Origin: Eopsaltria australis
Lineage: Eukaryota > Chordata > Aves > Passeriformes > Petroicidae
Assembly: GCA_034509425.1 (NCBI GenBank)
Contig: JAVTVJ010000547.1
Coordinates: 1-64,000, forward strand
Length of the DNA stretch: 64,000 nucleotides
Direction: 5' to 3'
Shown here: positions 1 through 9,202 of the stretch, piece by piece
Layout of the letters: every line of letters starts with the position of its first letter
Numbering within the stretch: position 1 is the first letter of the stretch
Program-made: the position numbers and the translations under genes
The notes under the pieces: generated by a model
Database searches by the model: none
Seen by the model: the letters and a program-made list of their open reading frames with translations, nothing else
What the model was told of the DNA's origin: nothing

Positions 1-1
1 A

Positions 2-301
2 CTCAAGGTTGAGAGCAAAGACTGGTTGCAGCACATGTTTGATGGCATGGGACTTTCGTCGTGGGTAATAGGTTTGGTCAAATCATTGTTGTTGGTTCTT
101 GTCATCGTTGTTATAGTCTTGTTACTGTTTGCATGTTTAAAAAATGTTCTTCTAAATTTAGTTAAAAACACCTCCCTAAATAAAAGAAAAGGGGGAGATG
201 TAGGGGTAGTGGACATAGAATTAAAACTACTAAAGCCCCCTGGCCACTCCTGGTGGGTGAGCCCAGGCAACACCCCTGTCTCAGAGACTACAATGGTCTA
301 A
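2..301 (+). CDS. env: Retroviral env, C-terminal transmembrane fragment (5' end outside window)
   Basis: This open frame runs in from the window edge and stops at 301, so only about the last 100 residues of an envelope protein are present. A short amphipathic stretch (DWLQHMFDGMGLSSWV) leads into a strongly hydrophobic segment of about 25 residues (roughly residues 24-48), followed by a basic cytoplasmic tail. That order is the usual end of a retroviral TM subunit: membrane-proximal helix, anchor, tail. A polypurine tract at 182-198 lies within the frame, so the last 100 bases or so read into the U3 of the following LTR. The SU subunit, fusion peptide and cleavage site are outside the window. 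The genus cannot be fixed from this piece; a beta/alpha-type avian ERV is plausible. It is probably a fossil, although this part carries no stop. Confidence 0.7.
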   Translation, partial: LKVESKDWLQHMFDGMGLSSWVIGLVKSLLLVLVIVVIVLLLFACLKNVLLNLVKNTSLNKRKGGDVGVVDIELKLLKPPGHSWWVSPGNTPVSETTMV

Positions 302-764
302 ACCTTCGAGAAATCTCTCCCCCAAACTCCACCTAGTTAAATATTATTCGTTTATGATATTGTCACTCCAAGTTTATATCCTCCCCAAGTTCTGGAAAAT
401 TCATCGTTCTGTTATACGTGATTTGTTGTTACCCCCTGCTCCCGCCTGTACCCCGATCCTGTTGGATGTGACTCCCCTTCCCCGCCCCAACTTCGCCCAC
501 TTGCTGTTCTGTCATTGGTTAATCTTTGCGGTTAAAAGGGCATGTCTGAGCTGGCTCGAGGCTTCTTCTGCCCCAGGAGTCAGAGAATAAATAGCTCTGT
601 TACCAGCAGTGGAGTCGTTCCCTTTATACCTCGCGGTCCCTCCGTGATTCCTAGGGATAACCCAGACGGCCCTCGACGTCCTATCGCCCCGGCGGGATTT
701 ACTCCCTCACGTCTAACCACCGAAAGGTCTGGTTATTCGTGGTCAACTGGGAGAGGATAGGACA
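199..764 (+). repeat. 3' LTR of the ERV at the left edge
   Basis: A polypurine tract (182-198) is followed directly by TG at 199, the usual start of a 3' LTR. Inside are an inverted CCAAT box (ATTGG near 515), a TTAAAAG TATA-like box near 532 and an AATAAA signal at 586-591. U5 would then run to a CA; GACA at 761-764 is the best candidate. The right end is uncertain because the 5' partner and target duplication lie outside the window. Confidence 0.6.
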
Positions 765-888
765 ACCACCTGCAGAGAGTCTCTAGGCTTCCTGGACCGG
801 AGAAGGAAGCCGTCCTCCGCCTGCCTGAACCCGAGGCAGCAGCGAGGACCCGAACGGCTTCGGACGATATATATTTTTTTATTTTATT
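765..888. other. Unassigned junction sequence between two LTRs
   Basis: This GC-rich stretch joins the left-edge LTR to a truncated LTR-B fragment. It has a short self-complementary part (CTTCC...GGAAG, about 790-810) and ends in an AT-rich run. It may be the rest of U5 or old flanking DNA; nothing else is recognisable. Confidence 0.3.
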
Positions 889-1364
889 ACGTCCCAGCTC
901 CCTGTGTCCAGAGATCCTGCTGTGGCACCGACACAAGCTGCCCCTCCCGAGGGTCTGTGGAGCAAAGGCTCTCCTCCATCCCTCCGTGCTTCGGGCAGCT
1001 GCCATTTGTCGTGTGCTACCTGAGCTCTCGCCGGAGCGCCCCCTGCAGCCACCGGGGAATCATCACACCCAGAGCGCCCCTGCAGGCTGTGACTGGAACT
1101 GCACCAAAGGGAAAAGGTGCCTGAAGCCGAGCAGGCTGCCACTGGGTTTCTAGTTCTGTTTTGTTGGTTAACATTATAGTTGTTGTTATTTGTTATCCTT
1201 GTTTTAGATAGTAGTAAAGAACTGTTATTCCTATTTCCATATCTTTGCCTGAGAGCCTCTTAATTTCAAATTTATAATAATTCAGAAGGAGAGGGGTTAC
1301 AGTTTCCCATTCCAAGGGAGGCTCCTGCCTTCCTTAACAGACACCTGCCCTTCAAACCAGGACA
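889..1364 (+). repeat. LTR-B copy 1, 5'-truncated solo LTR
   Basis: The sequence from about 889 matches the right half of the complete LTRs at 42210-43169 and (reversed) 57544-58525, including the shared ending CCAGGACA. The left half is missing, so no target duplication can be read. It has two units of the CTCF-like GCGCCCC(C)TGCA minisatellite (1033-1046 and 1071-1084), the fewest of the three copies. Confidence 0.8.
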
Positions 1365-2440
1365 CTTCCTCATTCACCATAAATCACCCATCCCCTCAAA
1401 GTGACTGGAGTATTATAAGTCTGGCAAGATGTATATGGACAACTTAACCAATTAGCTCTTTTATAAAGGCTGTTGTCTTCTTAATGCAGTGTTAGATATA
1501 TTAAGGCATGTGTCTACAAAGTAAAGTATTTCTTTCTGAAGCTAACAAAGCTCTCATTCTAGCAGTCCTAAAACTCCAGTCTGCAAATGTTCACCCTGTG
1601 GCTGCATTCACTCTAGTGAGTCATTCAGTGACTACAGAAGCCAAACAATAGATCAAAGTAGCTGGTCAACATACACACTACATATACATACATTTATACC
1701 CAGATTCACATACATATATATATAAATATATATGGTTTGCCACCGGTAATACCAGCAGGAAAATTCCTTACTAACAAGTGCAGTAGCTTAGGAAGGTTGT
1801 ATATCCAGCACAGCTGAATCTACATGGCATGTGTGTAATTGCCATCAAGATTATGCTTTTAAATTTGGCTCTGTTTAAACATAGCCCTTCCCATGGCCAG
1901 TCCTATCACCACCGTACCACTGCTTTGCATAGCACTGGGAGGGACCTGCCCAGCTGCTAATAAGCAGCAAGGGAACTCCTGCCTTTGGAAGGCAGAGATA
2001 ATTCCCAAGGCCACTGCCCTGCTGAGCCTGTCCAGCCCAGCAGGCAGCACAGGCAGCTGTGGAGCCGTTCTACTGCACTGACAAGTGAGGCGATGGGAAA
2101 GGGGCCACGGGCAGCAGTGCAGTCTCTGATGCACAAACCCACCACATCCCAACAGCCCAGCAAGGCGACCTCTGGCAGTGTGGAGGGGCCTCAGCAAGGA
2201 GAAACATCCACCTTTCAGTTTCCCTGGCACTGTCTTCTTAAATCAACACACAACAGGCAATGTCACGATGCCCTGTCAAACAACTGAAAAGCACCAAAAT
2301 CTCTCCATTTCAGCATTCACTTGAGACAGAAAAGGACACTGCACAGGCACAGAACAGAAGCAAGGAGGTCTCTAGGCAATCACTCTAATCTCTCAGGGAA
2401 CAAATACTGCAGAGGATGGAGAAATTTTTTTTTGTTTTAA
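1365..2440. other. Non-coding DNA, no gene recognised
   Basis: Reading both strands shows no exon-like or retroviral frame. The only structure is a short AT microsatellite near 1711-1733. Open frames around 1859-2287 lie in GC-richer sequence and resemble no family known to me. Confidence 0.6.
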
Positions 2441-2834
2441 TGTGGAGAATAACTATTTCCGGCTGCACAGACATAAAGTGAGCAATCCAGGCCCCTTAGA
2501 TGAGAGCTAGGCCTCTGCTCAAGGTTACTCATAAGACAGCTGTGGGAAAGGGAGACATGAAAGCCAAAAACAAGCTGCAGGTGTCTAAGGATTAACTTGG
2601 CAGAAGAAACTGTTATTGTAGCCTTCTGATAATAATGTAGTGCTCTAATTAGAGAAAAGTCCCATGTGAAACTTCTGTATGAGAACAAACACTGTGTGTA
2701 TGGTAGAAGAAAAACTTATCACATAGTTTTATTTTTGGCACGCTGTAAAGTATAAGTATGCTCACTGTCCAACAATAAACGGCTTCACTTTCGATCATAT
2801 TGATCTGGCGTGATGTCCCATAATTTTCCCCGCA
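2441..2834 (+). repeat. 5' LTR of the outermost ERV of the nest
   Basis: A region starting TGTGGAGAAT and ending CCGCA lies two bases before a tRNA-Trp primer-binding site, the alpharetrovirus spacing. It carries AATAAA near 2775. From about 2450 it matches, in reverse complement, the LTR at 39450-39949 inside the 35-45 kb provirus, so the family is present at least twice. The left boundary is inferred from where homology starts and from the TG; no 3' LTR partner was found on the right side of the nest. Confidence 0.65.
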
Positions 2835-2836
2835 AA

Positions 2837-2854
2837 TGGTAACCCCGACGTGAT
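2837..2854 (+). promoter_or_regulatory. Primer-binding site, tRNA-Trp type
   Basis: TGGTAACCCCGACGTGAT differs by one base from the tRNA-Trp primer site TGGTGACCCCGACGTGAT used by avian leukosis-type viruses. It starts two bases after the LTR end, as expected for the first-strand primer. Confidence 0.85.
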
Positions 2855-2871
2855 CGACAGGATAGAGGGCC

Positions 2872-3300
2872 TCACGATGTGATTGCCGAGACAGAGGGTC
2901 TCACGGCGTGACTCCACCTGAAGTGATTCCACCTGGACTGATACCAACTGATGAGATAGGAGGCCCCCGGAGGCATCAGATGCTGATATTCGGTGAAATA
3001 GATCACTGAGGGAGCGGGTAAGCCGGCCAAATCCCTGCTGACCCGGCAGGAAGCCTCGCACCGAGGGTGCAGGATGCCTCACCAGGAGGGTGGGATGTCT
3101 CACCGGCAGGTGAGAAACCTCACACAGTGAGCGTGGGAAGCCTCGTACATATAGAAGTGCGGGATGACCGGGAATCCTCACCGACAGGTGGGAAGCCTCA
3201 CACAGGGATTGTGTGGGATGGGGGAAGCCTCACCCTGAAGGGTGGGAAGCCTCACCGAAAGGTGGGATGCCTCGTCTGGTTGTCTTGCCGTGAAGACGAG
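2872..3300 (+). repeat. Hairpin array in the retroviral leader
   Basis: Between the primer site and gag, a degenerate tandem repeat with the core GGTGGGA(A/T)GCCTCACC is laid out so that successive units pair into small stem-loops. Examples: 3058-3070 (GCACC-GAG-GGTGC), 3077-3094, 3098-3115 (7-bp perfect stem, GGCA loop), 3119-3131, 3177-3192 (GACA loop), 3199-3215 (6-bp perfect stem), 3229-3246 (TGAA loop), 3251-3266 (GAAA loop) and 3271-3300 (7-bp perfect stem). Shorter ones occur at 2872-2882 and 2901-2911. The position matches where retroviral packaging and dimerisation signals sit; that function is inferred. Confidence 0.7.
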
Positions 3301-3314
3301 AAGCCCCTTACGTA

Positions 3315-4914
3315 ATGTGTCTGGGGAGGAAAACGGCCAGGGAGGAGATGGGGATGGACAAGGAACAGCTGGCAGTCCTAAACCTCCTCCAACTTATCAT
3401 CTCTGTGAGAAGATTGAAATGTGATAATTCCATTATTCGGAATTTCCTAAAGTGGGTTTGGGACCGTGGGTTAATCCCAGGAGTAGAGGTAGCCTTTGAG
3501 ATAACCGTATGGGAGACAATTGGGAAGACACTGTGGGACCCTGTCAGTAGTGGCGGGGCAGAAGCTAAAGGAGCTTCCAATTATTCACCTTATTGGAAGC
3601 TTATAATAGAGACCTTGCAGGCAATGAAAGCAGAGAGGCAGGCAGCTGCCTCTGTTTTTGCAGCATTAACCCCCTTAGACTCCAGAGCTAAAGAAACCGA
3701 AATAAAAACTGCCCCCGCTTCTTCAACCCGTGCGGCCTTCCCGCTTCCCATGGGTGTAGCAAGATCTCCCGGAACAGCCACCACGTCCACCTTTTCCACT
3801 CAAGCGGCGTTCCCACTCCCCACCTTTGCCGGCAACACCACCGCCAGCCGCTCCGTTACCCGAACCCACCACCACCACCAATGCTACCCAAAGTAATCAA
3901 GAAGTTAAAGAGAAACCCGGTGGAGACCTAAATGAACCAGCTACCCAAAGCCAGCCGCCTGCGTCGGTCACCGGCAGCCAGCCGCCTGCACCAGTCGCCG
4001 GATGCCAGCCGCCAGCCGCCCACAGCCAGCCGCCTGTACCAGTTGCTGGATGCCAGCCACTTAAACCAGTCACCCGAGACCAACCACCCGAGTCAGCCGC
4101 CCGATACCAACCACCCGAGTCAGCGAGAGCAGCCCTGCAATCGGACTCGCCTCTACAATCCGCCAGGGAAGAAGAAACAAAAGGTGATGTACTGGAAAAA
4201 TTGCTACGAAACGTGCTTAAAAGGTTAGAGAGCCCTAGCAGCACGCGAGCCTCCAACAGCGGCCACCCAGCCCCCGCCCCCGCCCCGCAGGGGTTTCGGA
4301 TTCTCCCCGCGGCCGCTGTAACTAGCGGCGGCTCCGGCCCTCGGCTCCGACAGTATCTCAACGCGCCGGGGGCGGGAGGCTACAGAGACCGCGCGGCTGC
4401 CCGTCCCTAGAGCCAGCAGCGGTGGGGACACGGCGCGATAACAGCCACGGCTTCTCTGCACACCTCTTTTCCCAGTAACGACTCAGTAAAAACAGTTTTC
4501 CGTAACCACCGGGACCGCGCGCAGTGAAAACTTTTCCTTAGCAACAGCGTAGCAACACCGATCTTCCCCGGATCAGCGGGGTGGAAGCGGCGGCGGCGCT
4601 GCCCACGCTGTTCTTTTACTCCTGTAATTGACTTTACCATGTCCTGCCTCAGAAACTACGACTAAAAAGTGTGGAAAAGTATGGCTAAAGAATTTCCCCG
4701 CAGCTGCACGGCTCATACCTCCCCCCCCCCCGGGGGCCGGGCCAGCCCCCCCCTTCCTGTTACTCTGCAACCTGGAGGACAGGGACGATGAGAAGCCTTT
4801 GACTAAAAACTGCTTGAGAAAGTCAGACATACAGAATCTAAACATGACACTCAATCGCCGTTTACCACCCAGTTATTACACTATTTGTATACTTATGACC
4901 TACTACTGCCATAT
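3315..4914 (+). pseudogene. gag: gag of the outermost ERV, N-terminal part (matrix and proline-rich region), frameshifted and split
   Basis: The first frame (3315-3896; a second possible start is the MGMDKEQL Met at 3348) gives a helical, basic domain with features typical of beta/alpha-type matrix proteins: LLQLIISVRRLK, then WVWDRGLIPG, VWETIGKTL and YSPYWKLIIETL. A frameshift before about 3896 moves the reading to another frame that carries an SQPP-rich repeat and then a GC-rich Pro/Ala/Gly stretch to 4410. Beyond that the frame decays, and the gene is cut at 4914 by the gammaretrovirus-like provirus. The capsid half continues at 17241. In a working virus Gag would assemble the particle at the membrane; this copy is broken. 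Confidence 0.65.
3947..4135 (+). repeat. SQPP/QPP coding repeat in gag
   Basis: Imperfect units of about 27-30 bases encode repeats such as SQPPAPVAGCQPP and later DQPPES and YQPPES. Low-complexity proline repeats between matrix and capsid are common in retroviral Gag, where late-budding motifs often sit; no PPxY or PTAP motif is obvious here. Confidence 0.7.
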
Positions 4915-5382
4915 TGAGACGCGGTAAAAAGACTCCACAACCTGTTAGAGTTGTAAAGTAGGTACGTATTTTATTCAGCGCCGGACGCAGGGGGAGAGCA
5001 TCCTCCCAAATCCTGCGTACATTTTACAGCTTCTAATCACCTATTTAGCATGCATATTCTATAACGCCTATACATATTTATTACCTGTCCCCGCCTGTTC
5101 TCCGCTTCGTATGTAAATCAGTTGCAGCTGCGCAATCCGTCTCTTTTATTGAATTGGTGGTCTTAATTTGAGTCTGGGGGCTTGAAAGGATGAAGTAAGA
5201 GAGGTCTACCTCTTCATGAATTTTTGACCCCACGAGTTTTGCACATGTGTGTTCTTTCTTTACCGTGGTGGCCCCCTTTTATCAAGCTCAGCAACATTTT
5301 GATAGATGCCAGATATCTTTCGAAGGGCCCCCTTATCTCTTCAGCCTTCCCTCCGTCCTTGGAGAACAGGATAATAAATCAT
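4915..5382 (-). repeat. 3' LTR of the gamma-like provirus, main part
   Basis: This matches 16721-17187 almost base for base. It is interrupted at 5382 by the ERVL insertion and resumes at 11581. On the - strand it ends in ...CTCA next to the ATAT target duplication. Confidence 0.9.
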
Positions 5383-5939
5383 TGTGGTAGTTTGAAAGCA
5401 AATCAGTGAGAGGCTCAAAGTCAGAACTACAATTTAATAGGAAAAAATGTAGTAATACAAAAAAAAGAAAAAAAAAAAAAGAAACCACTGACAGAGTCAG
5501 AATACAACCTGACACCCTGTCGGTCAGGGTGTTGGTAGTAGTCCACTTAGAAGGTGGTTGCAGTCTTCTGGGAGTGATAGATGCGGTTCTGTTGAAGCAA
5601 TGATCCTGAGAAAGGTGTAGTTCTCCTCTGAAGGTCCAGTGGTGGTGTAGAAGGGTCTGGTCTTCCTCTGGGAATCCCGTGGAAAAAGCTGCCTATAGTG
5701 CTTCAAATCTCAGTTTATATGCAGATCGGGATACATTGGTTCCTCCCCCTGGGCGGGGCATCTCACAATGGGGATGATGAGCCGCTATCTGCAATGTTTG
5801 GGGTGAGTGAAGTGCCCATCCGGCCCCAACGACTGGCCCATTAGCAAACCATTCTGCAGCCATCAGGAACACTGCCACGCCCGGCCCCCAGCATCCCACG
5901 AAGATGGTGATAGAATACATACCATTGTAACCTAAGACA
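5383..5939 (-). repeat. 3' LTR of the nested ERVL
   Basis: It runs TGTGGTAG...AAGACA on the + strand and is near-identical to 10962-11575, with one unit of a motif that is doubled in the 5' LTR. The polypurine tract on the - strand side (AAGGGGTGGATAA, 5940-5952) is nearly the same as that of the ERVL at 45.9-49.3 kb. Confidence 0.92.
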
Positions 5940-5966
5940 TTATCCACCCCTTATTCTATCACCATC
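5903..5966. repeat. 15-bp perfect inverted repeat across the polypurine tract/U3 junction
   Basis: GATGGTGATAGAATA at 5903-5917 and its exact reverse complement at 5952-5966 enclose 34 bases holding the 5' end of U3 and the polypurine tract. Only the 3' LTR junction has both arms; the 5' LTR has just the LTR arm. Confidence 0.9.
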
Positions 5967-6024
5967 TATGTGATACCCAAACCAGTACCCCCTTTATACA
6001 TATATATACATATACAGTGAAACT

Positions 6025-6661
6025 TTACACACAGTTCTCACTTAAAATTAAGTTTCCTTGTGGTACACAATGGGTTTCCCCATCTTTCTGCATTACCCAC
6101 CAAGTGTAACCAGGTCCTTGAGCAAAAACAACCCCGCAGATAGGTTTGCCTTTGTCTGAGGTGGGACTAATCCAAACAGTCTTTCCTAAAATACCTCTCA
6201 TGTGTACCACAGGGACCTTATCTCTGTCTACTGTGTGCAAGGGTTCAGACTGGGCAGGACCAGCTCGATTGATGGAGCCTTGTGTGTTGACCATCCAGGT
6301 GGCCTTTGCTAAGTTCACTTCCCAATTTTTGAAGGTCCCCCTGCCAAGTGCCTTCAGGGTGGTCTTAAGCAGTCCGTTGCACCGTTCAACTTTCCCAGCA
6401 GCTGGTGCATGATAAGGGATATGATATATCCACTTGATGCCATGTTCTCTGGCCATTCTTGAAATGGGTCCCATTGACCGACTCAATTCTCTCAGGGGTG
6501 CCATGTCTCCACAAGACTTGCTTTTCCAGGCCTAAGATGGTGTTTCGGGCAGTAGCATGAGGCACAGCGTAGGTCTCCAACCATCCAGTGGTTGCTTCCA
6601 CCATGGTCAGCACGTAGCGCTTGCCTTGGTGGGTTTGGGGAAGGGTGATGTAGTCAATTTG
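6025..6661 (-). pseudogene. pol: ERVL integrase catalytic and C-terminal part, broken
   Basis: This continues the pol frame after an in-frame stop at the start of the integrase core. The related element at 47.8 kb has Trp before QIDYI, while here TGG has become TGA. The core then reads TMVEATTGWLETY and HGTPERIESVNGTHF. The residue before NGTHF should be the second catalytic Asp (SDNGTHF in the sister copy) but is Val. A frameshift near 6450 moves the rest to another frame (HGIKWIYHIPYH, then GKVERCNGLLK with the catalytic Glu), ending at 6025. With a stop, a lost catalytic Asp and a frameshift, the enzyme cannot integrate DNA. Confidence 0.88.
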
Positions 6662-9202
6662 TCAGGCTTCCCCATACCTATACTTCAACCATCGTCCACC
6701 GTACCACAGAGGCTTCACCCGCTTGGCCTGCTTGATCATAGCGCAGGTCTCGCAGCCATGGATGACCTGTGAGATGCTGTCCATGGTCAAGTCCACCTCT
6801 CGGTCACGAGCCCATCGGTACGTTGCATCTCGACCCTGATGACCAGGGGCATCATGGGCCCAACGAGCTAGAAATAATTCTCCCTTGTGCTGCCAGTCCA
6901 GATCCACCTGTGATACTCTCAGTTTGGCAGCTTGGTCCACCTGCTCGTTGTTACGATGCTCTTCATTGGCCCGACTCTTGGGTACGTGTGCATCCACGTG
7001 TCGAACCTTCACAGTCAGCCTCTCTACACGGGTAGCAATGTCCTGCCAAATCTCAGCAGCCCAGATGGGTTTCCCTCTGCGCTGCCAGTTGGCCTTTCTC
7101 CAGCGATTCAACCAACCCCACAAAGCGTTAACTACCATCCAGGAGTCAGTGTAGAGATAGAGCCGAGGCCACTTCTCTCGCTCAGCAATATCCAAAGCCA
7201 GCTGGACGGCTTTAAGCTCTGCGACCTGACTCGACCCACCTTCTCCCTCAGTAGCTTGTGCAACTCGTCGTGTGGGGCTCCATACAGCAGCTTTCCACTT
7301 CTGGTTAGAGCCCACAATTCGGCAGGAACCATCAGTGAAGAGGGCATATCGTCTTTCACTCTCCGGTAGCTCGTTATATGGTGGGGCTTCTTCAGCACGT
7401 GTCACTTGCCCCTCCTCTTCTTCAGAAGATAATCCAAAAGTCTCACCTTCAGGCCAGTTTGTTATAATTTCCAGAATCCCAGGGCAATTAGGGTTTCCTA
7501 TCCAGGCTCGCTGTGTGATCAGCGCAATCCACTTGCTCCACGTGGCGTTGGTAGCATGGTGTGTGGAAGGAACCCTTCCCTTCAACATCCAACCCAGCAC
7601 TGGTAGTCGGGGTGCCAGAAGCACCTGTGCTTCGGTGCCAATTACTTCCGAGGCAGCTCGAACTCCTTCATAAGCCACAAGAATCTCTTTCTCTGTTGGG
7701 GTATAGCTGGCCTCAGATCCTTTGTATCCCCGACTCCAGAACCCAAGTGGTCGTCCTCGAGCCTCTTCAGGTCCCTTCTGCCACAGGCTCCAGGATGGAC
7801 CATTCTCCCCGGCTGCAGTGTAGAGCACATTTTTCACATCCTGTCCTGTTCTGACTGGCCCAAGGGCTACTGCATGGGCAATCTCCTGCTTAATTTGTTC
7901 GAATGCTTGTTGTTGCTCAGGACCCCACTGGAAATCATTTCTTTTTCGTGTCACGAGGTAAAGAGGGCTTACAGTTGTGCTGTATTCTGGGATATGCATT
8001 CTCCAAAACCCGACAGCTCCTAGAAAAGCCTGGGTTTCCTTCTTGTTCGTAGGTGGGGACATAGCAGTGATCTTGTTGACTACTTCTGTCGGGATCTGGC
8101 GACGTCCATCTTGCCACTTGACTCCTAAAAACTGGATTTCTTGAGCGGGTCCCTTAACCTTACTTGGCTTGATGGCAAAACCAGCTCTTAGGAGAATCTG
8201 GATGATCTTCTTTCCTTTCTCAAAGACTTCCTCTGCTGTGTTCCCCCATATGATGATGTCGTCAATGTACTGCAAATGTTCTGGAGCCTCACCCTTTTCC
8301 ATTGCAGCCTGGATCAGGCCATGGCAGACGGTGGGGCTGTGTCTCCACCCCTGGGGGAGTCTGTTCCAGGTGTATTGCACTCCCCTCCAGGTGAAAGCAA
8401 ACTGAGGCCTGCACTCTGCTGCCAGAGGAATGGAGAAAAAGGCATTGGCAATATCGATGGTCACGTACCACTTTGCTGCCTTGGATTCCAGTTCATACTG
8501 AAGTTCCAACATGTCTGGCACAGCAGCACTCAGTGGTGGTGTGACCTCATTCAGGCCACAATAATCCACTGTCAGTCTCCATTCTCCACTGGACTTATGC
8601 ACTGGCCATATAGGGCTGTTAAAGGGTGAATGAGCTTTGCTGACCACCCCTTGGCTCTCCAGTTTACGAATTATCTCATGGATGGGAACCACAGAGTCTC
8701 TGTCTGTGCGGTACTGTCGTCGGTGCACTGTCGCTGTGGCGATTGGTACCTGCTGTTCTTCAACTTCTAGCAGTCCCACAGCAGAGGGGTCATCTGAGAG
8801 ACCAGGAAAGGTATTTAGCTGTTGGATGTCTTCTGTTTCTACTGCGGCTATCCCGAAAGCCCAACGATGTCCTTTTGGGTCTTTGAAATACCCATTTCTA
8901 AGATAGTCTATGCCCAGGATGCATGGGGCCTCTGGGCCGGTCACGATGGGGTGTTTCTGCCACTCATTCCCAGTTAAACTCACTTCAGCTTCCAATACAG
9001 TCAGCTGCTGGGATCCTCCTGTCACCCCAGAAATAGAAATAGATTCTGTTCCCACGTACCTTGATGGCATCAGGGTACATTGAGCGCCGGTGTCAACCAA
9101 AGCCGTGTATCTTTGTGGGTCAGATGTGCCAGGCCATCGGATCCACACAGTCCAATAGATCCGGTTGTCCCTTTCCTCTACCTGGCTAGAGGCAGGGCCC
9201 CT
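6662..9202 (-). CDS. pol: ERVL pol: protease, reverse transcriptase, RNase H, integrase N-terminus
   Basis: This long open frame follows gag in the same frame after a single TAG. In order it shows an aspartic protease (LVDTGAQCTLMPS, then CILGIDYL), a reverse transcriptase (WPVHKSSGEWRLTVDY, LPQGWRHSPT and the catalytic LQYIDDIIIWGN), a connection region, RNase H (ALFTDGSC, LYLYTDSW, HVDAHVPKSR) and the start of integrase with the HHCC zinc finger (CETCAMIKQ). Such a polyprotein copies viral RNA into DNA and removes the RNA strand. Protease, RT and RNase H motifs all look intact. The frame ends at a stop just before the integrase core. The segment after RT is closely similar to the ERVL at 46.5-48.4 kb. 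Confidence 0.95.
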   Translation of the reverse strand, partial: RGPASSQVEERDNRIYWTVWIRWPGTSDPQRYTALVDTGAQCTLMPSRYVGTESISISGVTGGSQQLTVLEAEVSLTGNEWQKHPIVTGPEAPCILGIDYLRNGYFKDPKGHRWAFGIAAVETEDIQQLNTFPGLSDDPSAVGLLEVEEQQVPIATATVHRRQYRTDRDSVVPIHEIIRKLESQGVVSKAHSPFNSPIWPVHKSSGEWRLTVDYCGLNEVTPPLSAAVPDMLELQYELESKAAKWYVTIDIANAFFSIPLAAECRPQFAFTWRGVQYTWNRLPQGWRHSPTVCHGLIQAAMEKGEAPEHLQYIDDIIIWGNTAEEVFEKGKKIIQILLRAGFAIKPSKVKGPAQEIQFLGVKWQDGRRQIPTEVVNKITAMSPPTNKKETQAFLGAVGFWRMHIPEYSTTVSPLYLVTRKRNDFQWGPEQQQAFEQIKQEIAHAVALGPVRTGQDVKNVLYTAAGENGPSWSLWQKGPEEARGRPLGFWSRGYKGSEASYTPTEKEILVAYEGVRAASEVIGTEAQVLLAPRLPVLGWMLKGRVPSTHHATNATWSKWIALITQRAWIGNPNCPGILEIITNWPEGETFGLSSEEEEGQVTRAEEAPPYNELPESERRYALFTDGSCRIVGSNQKWKAAVWSPTRRVAQATEGEGGSSQVAELKAVQLALDIAEREKWPRLYLYTDSWMVVNALWGWLNRWRKANWQRRGKPIWAAEIWQDIATRVERLTVKVRHVDAHVPKSRANEEHRNNEQVDQAAKLRVSQVDLDWQHKGELFLARWAHDAPGHQGRDATYRWARDREVDLTMDSISQVIHGCETCAMIKQAKRVKPLWYGGRWLKYRYGEA

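Noticed and set aside
1859..2230. 123-codon cysteine-rich open frame on the - strand
   Set aside because: Overlapping frames exist on both strands of a GC-richer stretch, with no recognisable domain or splice signals.
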